Assembly: GCA_030180135.1 (NCBI GenBank)
Contig: CM058232.1
Location: 59,293,330-59,357,329 of the forward strand
DNA: 64,000 nucleotides
Reading direction: 5' to 3'
Source of the DNA: Orychophragmus violaceus
Taxonomy: Eukaryota > Streptophyta > Magnoliopsida > Brassicales > Brassicaceae
Shown piece after piece: positions 59,801 through 64,000 of the stretch. The position numbers and the translations under genes are program-made. Positions within the stretch are counted from its first letter, which is position 1. Every line of letters begins with the position of its first letter. The notes below the pieces were generated by a model. It was not told the DNA's origin and searched no databases. It worked only from the letters and a program-made list of their open reading frames with translations.

Positions 59801-60805
59801 AAGATAGTATTTCTTATTCTGTATGTCGATGACATACTGCTTCTCGGAAACGACGTTCCAATGCTGAAGTCAGTAAAGGACTGGCTTGGAAGTTGTTTTT
59901 CCATGAAAGACATGGGTGAAGCCGCATACGTTCTTGGAATCAGGATCTACCGGGATAGATCTAGAAGGCTGATAGGCTTGTGTCAAGATTCATACATTGA
60001 CAAAGTCCTACAAAGATTCAGCATGAAAGATTCCAAGAAGGGCTTCACGCCAATGGTACATGGCACAACGCTAAGCAAGAAGCAGAGCCCTACGACGGCT
60101 GCTGAGCTTGAGCGCATGAAGAATATTCCTTATGCATCTGCAATAGGATCTATCATGTATGCCATGATATGTACTCGTCCTGATGTTGCTTATGCATTGA
60201 GCATGACGAGTAGATACCAGTCAAATCCAGGTGAAAACCATTGGATTGCCGTAAAGAATATCCTGAAGTATCTAAGACATACTAAGGATAAGTTCTTGGT
60301 GTACGGTGGAAGTGATGTGCTTAAAGTCAGTGGATTCACGGACGCAAGTTTCCAGACAGACTAAGATGATTTCCGGTCACAGTCCGGTTATATCTTTTGT
60401 CTGAATGGCGGTGCAATCAGTTGGAGAAGCTCCAAGCAAGACACCGTTGCTGATTCCACTACAGAAGCTGAATATATCGCCGCCTCAGAAGCTGCGAAGG
60501 AAGCTGTTTGGATACGAAAGTTCATTATTGAACTAGGTGTGATACCAGATGCGGCTGAGCCTCTAGCATTGTTTTGTGATAACAATGGTGCTATAGCTCA
60601 GGCAAAGGAACCGAGATCACACCAGAAATCCAAGCATGTTCTAAGAAGATTTCACTTGATACGTGACATCATTAATAGAAAGGAAGTCAAGATCAGCCGA
60701 GTTCAGACAGATGATAACGTCGCTGATCCGTTGACAAAGCCACTCCCAAGGCCTAAGCTCGAGTTTCTGACTGAAGCTGTAGGCATTAGAGACATTGAAA
60801 TGTAA
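56829..60805 (+). pseudogene. Copia-D gag-pol polyprotein, one frameshift and one stop
   Basis: Single polyprotein layout. Gag (56829 on; TGTNFLTWSRNLRLILKQE) has a CCHC knuckle CRFCKEPGHWRREC at about residue 257, and protease DTGCGAH at about 310. Pre-integrase HCRLGH (near 58167) is reached only after a one-base frameshift around 58110-58140. The integrase triad is in HTDVCGP, RSDRGGEY and SERRNRTL. Reverse transcriptase has KARLVAKGF, QMDVKTAFLNG and YVDD (59823). RNase H follows a TAA at 60362-60364 in a frame that otherwise runs to 60805 (TEAEYIA, FCDNNGA). Everything else is open. Two point lesions make it non-functional as it stands; relatives without them would be autonomous. Confidence 0.93.
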
Positions 60806-61655
60806 TCTAAATTTGAGTGGGAGTTTGAGGGCTTTTATTTAGTTATTTGATATGTTCTTGTAAAACATTCTTATATTTAATGAAATTATTATTTCAAGAT
60901 TATTTTAACTGTGATGAAATAATCGTTCCAAAGTGATATAAACCATTTTATAGGTCATCGAAGTAAGTGACTTGATCTTGAGTCATCAAAGTCATTTAGC
61001 TTGATCATGAGACCCTATATTTGATAGATGGATTATATCATCCTGTCCCTAGTCGAAGGTTGTTGAAATTGGAACACCAACAACCGTGAGAGACTGGATT
61101 GGTATGTGACTTATGACAAAGTCTCAGTGTGTCATAGATGCGCGGCATCAAAGTAAATACATAGGTGTATGTTGTGAACATACGACCGGACAAGACCCGA
61201 TTATGAGAACTCTTCAGGATATTTATATCTGTGTCATAAGAGATTCTCACTACGACTATAGAGTATAGTCCTTAGACCTGAGTTCGCATGCATGTGACTG
61301 CACATGGACTAATGCACTTTGATCATTGTCTAACGCTATCGTTCTGCGATAGTTATAAGGACCTTGTTTGGGTACATTATGAAATGAGTAGTTTACAGTG
61401 ATGGAACAAGACGGAATTTGTCCCTCCAATATAAATGGAGTGAATATCTCTAGGCCAATCGGAGATTTGAATACTGGAAAATGCATGGCCATGCTCAAAC
61501 GGACTGTCCCGAGTCGTTTGGATTGTCAGTATCGAATCAGAGTCCGATGAACAAGATTAGGCTTTATAAGGATGACACTAATCTTGCCTTATGACTAATC
61601 GAGATATTGTGACAAAAGGATTATGAATACAGAGATTCCAGTACAAGTGGGAGAT
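60806..61655 (+). other. Copia-D 3' untranslated region and PPT
   Basis: Long 850-bp conserved non-coding region shared with Copia-C and Copia-E (reverse), ending AGTACAAGTGGGAGAT. Short frames in it, such as the minus 80-codon one at 61256-61498, recur in every family copy and are non-coding by context. Confidence 0.8.
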
Positions 61656-62291
61656 TGTTGGAATTGTGTCCAGTAATCTCGGTACTGTCTCTAGAAAGTA
61701 AGAGTATGTCAATGATCAGACATAAGTCATATAATACTGGGGGTCATGATGGCTTGCTAGAGTCCGCTCATGATCTATAAGTCTCGGACTTATTGCCTTT
61801 ATTATATGATCCCATATGGGTCACACGCTTAAGCTAACAGGAAAATGTGTAGGAACGGCTTAGCAGAAGTACGGTAAAAGTGCTAGGCATTTGTCGTACT
61901 TGGAGATAGATTAATGGGTCTGATTAAATCCAAGGGATTTAATCAGATTGGCATTTGGGCCCAAAAGCCCAAAAGGGAAAGAGAAGGGTTTTAATGAATT
62001 AAAAGCCAACTCTCTTTCTCCTCTAACCCTAACCCAGCCGCGAGCCTCTCTCCCTCTCTGCGCCTCCTCTCCTGCTCGGTCTAGCAGCCATTTCCTGTGA
62101 AGCGTGTGTGAGCCTTTGGAGGATCCATCTCTCGGTGGTTCTGCTGATCTCAAGCCATACCTTCTCTTTCCGCTGCATAAACAGGTATAAGGTGAGATCT
62201 GATATGTTTCTATTCAAGAAGAACCTAGATCTGCATGTTTAGGTTGATTTGAATCTAAGAATTGAATCAGGATCAACTAAACAATCCTTCA
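61656..62291 (+). repeat. Copia-D 3' LTR
   Basis: Pairs with 54470-55105; ends AATCCTTCA followed by TSD CCAGT. Confidence 0.93.
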
Positions 62292-62765
62292 CCAGTTACA
62301 ACCTGGTTTCATCCAATTCGTGCTCTTCAAATGATCCTTGTCCATCCACATGTTCTTGGTGACGATTGTGTAGATTCTAGTGCCTATGAAAAAATGCCTG
62401 AATATCGGATTCAACAGGCTGCCACATGTCTCTAGATTTTTCCCAGCAAATGCCTTAACTTTCAGGGTGCAAAGATGGTCTGCAAAGACCGAACCCATGT
62501 TAAGGTTGGGGCATAGCTCAAGCTCTGTCCAAATGTCATCAAGGAAGATGTGAACGATCCCTGTATGGAGCAATAAAAGCTCCGATTTCGTCCTCTTACT
62601 CGGGTCCGCCTTGTACAAGATTGTGTTCCCCACGATACGCAAGTCATACCTCGGGACCAGATGTCTCACTGCTGTCTGTGTCGTGGTACGGGAATTATAG
62701 ATCCCATTCCTAAAGTTTGACCAGAAAGTCTGCACATCTAAATTTTGCGACTCGGAAGATAGAAC
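62292..62765 (-). pseudogene. Athila-3 ORF-1, middle part
   Basis: Minus-strand frame with NSRTTTQTAVRHLVPRYDLR and LNMGSVFADHLCTLKVKAFA, plus CGSLLNPIFRHF and LKSTNWMKPG, aligning with Athila-2 ORF-1 (RTTPVVQMRHPVLRYV, LNLGAVFAQHLVDLQLKPF). The frame is open through the whole segment and continues into 54469-54010 across Copia-D. Upstream it is cut by Copia-E at 62766. Function of the family unknown. Confidence 0.8.
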
Positions 62766-64000
62766 TGAAGGATTGTTTAGTATATCCTGATTCAATTTCT
62801 CAATTTATTGATCCTACTAAACATGCTTGGATCTAGGTTCTCTTGCTGAATCATAAAAGATCTCACCTAATACCTTATTATGCAGCGGAATGGAGAGGTA
62901 TGAGTCAGAGATCAGCAGAACCGCCAAGAGACAGCTCCTCCAAAGGTTCACACACGCACACTTCAGGAAATTGGCTGCTAGACCAAGGAGGTGGGAGGCG
63001 CAGAGAGAGAGAGAGAGAGAGAGGCGCAGAAGAGCTTAGGGGAAAAAGGTGGCTAGGTTAAGTTTTAATCATAAAACTTATGCCTAGTTCCTTTTGGGCT
63101 TTTGGGCCCAATTCCCAGTCTGATTAAATCCCTTAGATTTAATCAGGCCCCTTTATCTCTCTAAGCACAGTAAATGCCTAGCACTTTTACCGTACTTCTG
63201 CTGAACCGTTCCTTCATAGTTTCCTGTTAGCTTAGGCGTGTGACCCATATGGGATCATATAATAAAGGCAATAAGTCCAAGACTTATAGATCATGAGCGG
63301 ACTCTAGCAAGCCATCATGACCCCCAGTATTATATGACTTATGTCTGATCATTGACATACTCTTACTTTCTAGAGACAGTACAGAGATTACTGGACATAA
63401 TTCCAACAATCTCCCACTTGTACTGGAATCTCTGTATTCATATTCCTTTTGTCTCAATATCTCGATTAGTCATAAGGCAAGATGAGTGTCATCCTTATAA
63501 AGCCTAATCTTGTTCATCGGACTCTGATTTGATACTGACAATCCAAACGACTCGGGACAGTCCGTTTGAGCATGGCCATGCATTTTCCAGTATTCAAATC
63601 TCCGATTGGCCTAGAGATATTCACTCCATTTATATTGGAGGGACAAATCCCGTCTTGTTCCATCACTGTAAACTACTCATTTCATAATACACCCAAACAG
63701 GGTCCTTATAACTATCGCTTAACGACAGTGTTAGACAATGATCAAAGTGCATCAGTTCATGTGCAGTCACATGCATGCGAACTCAGGTCTAAGGACTATA
63801 CTCTATAGTCGTAGTAAGAATCTCTTATGACACAGATATAAATATCCTGAAGAGTTCTTATAAGCGGGTCTTGTCCGGTCGTATGTTCCCCAACATACAC
63901 CTATGTACTGACTTTGATGCCGTGCATCTATGACATCCTGAGACTTTGTCATAAGTCACATACCGATCTAGTCTCACGCGTTTGTTGGTGTTCCAATTTC
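62766..64000 (-). mobile_element. Copia-E, copia element, only 3' end in window
   Basis: 3' LTR 62766-63408 (TGAAGGATTG...TTCCAACA on plus, 643 bp), then PPT (complement 63409-63420) and 3' UTR to the window edge. Same family as Copia-C and Copia-D. The LTR has a GA microsatellite (63001-63025) not seen in the others. The left flank AGAAC (62761-62765) would be its TSD; the other copy lies beyond 64000. Confidence 0.88.

Larger units (their letters stand above)
54470..62291 (+). mobile_element. Copia-D, nearly intact copia element, TSD CCAGT, 7.8 kb
   Basis: 5' LTR 54470-55105, PBS 55107, leader, gag-pol 56829-60805, 3' UTR, PPT AAGTGGGAGAT, 3' LTR 61656-62291. TSD CCAGT at 54465-54469 and 62292-62296. 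The LTRs are 636 bp each and differ at only about three positions by eye (for example near 54723, 55084 and 55103), so insertion is recent. Only two coding lesions were found. It sits inside Athila-3 ORF-1. Confidence 0.95.

Overview
The window is transposon-dense plant nuclear DNA, most likely pericentromeric or otherwise heterochromatic sequence from a Brassicaceae species. Reasons: Ty1/copia and Athila-type Ty3/gypsy elements in nested stacks, a plant hAT transposon, a CACTA-like terminus, an organellar DNA insertion, an AT-rich satellite, and gene fragments that resemble Arabidopsis PRL1 and ribophorin I. I see no complete ordinary host gene. The best coding loci are an apparently intact hAT transposase (19010-21679) and a small GRF-type zinc-finger gene (46990-47342). 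The species cannot be named from the sequence alone.

Layout. 1-12773: Copia-A (+; its 5' LTR is outside the window) with Copia-B (5232-12398, TSD CGATG) nested in its 3' LTR. Both keep an open gag but have a ruined pol. 12774-about 15000: a broken Athila-type element (-). 15430-16340: a CACTA-like subterminal array, followed by dispersed repeat R (16508-17520). 18188-23134: a full-length hAT transposon with perfect 8-bp TSDs. 23960-25640: a cluster joining a PRL1-like first exon to ribophorin I (OST1) exons. 25959-40607: a decayed Gypsy-1 element (+) invaded by the pol-less Athila-2 (27745-40071, -), itself invaded by Copia-C (28646-34631, -, TSD GATCT, LTRs identical by eye). 40608-43757: copia debris, R copies and a solo-LTR-like block. 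44154-48425: about 365-bp satellite units interrupted by a 1.2-kb non-autonomous hAT element and the GRF gene. 48718-51600: mosaic organellar DNA (petB fragment, large-subunit rRNA fragments) inside an R copy. 52390 to the end: Athila-3 (-), whose ORF-1 is split by Copia-D (54470-62291, +, TSD CCAGT, nearly intact) and by Copia-E (62766 onward, -).

How the parts relate. The five copia elements share LTR ends, PPT, initiator-Met-type PBS, a leader of about 1.6-1.7 kb and the gag start context, so they are one lineage. Copia-D is close to autonomous, with one frameshift and one nonsense codon. A and B look gag-only, and C has no gag and a chimeric body, so B and C were probably mobilised in trans. 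Athila-2 and Athila-3 carry ORF-1 but show no pol in this window. The most unusual shared feature is a family of CGATCG-centred palindromes that recurs in non-coding parts of both the copia and the Athila elements.
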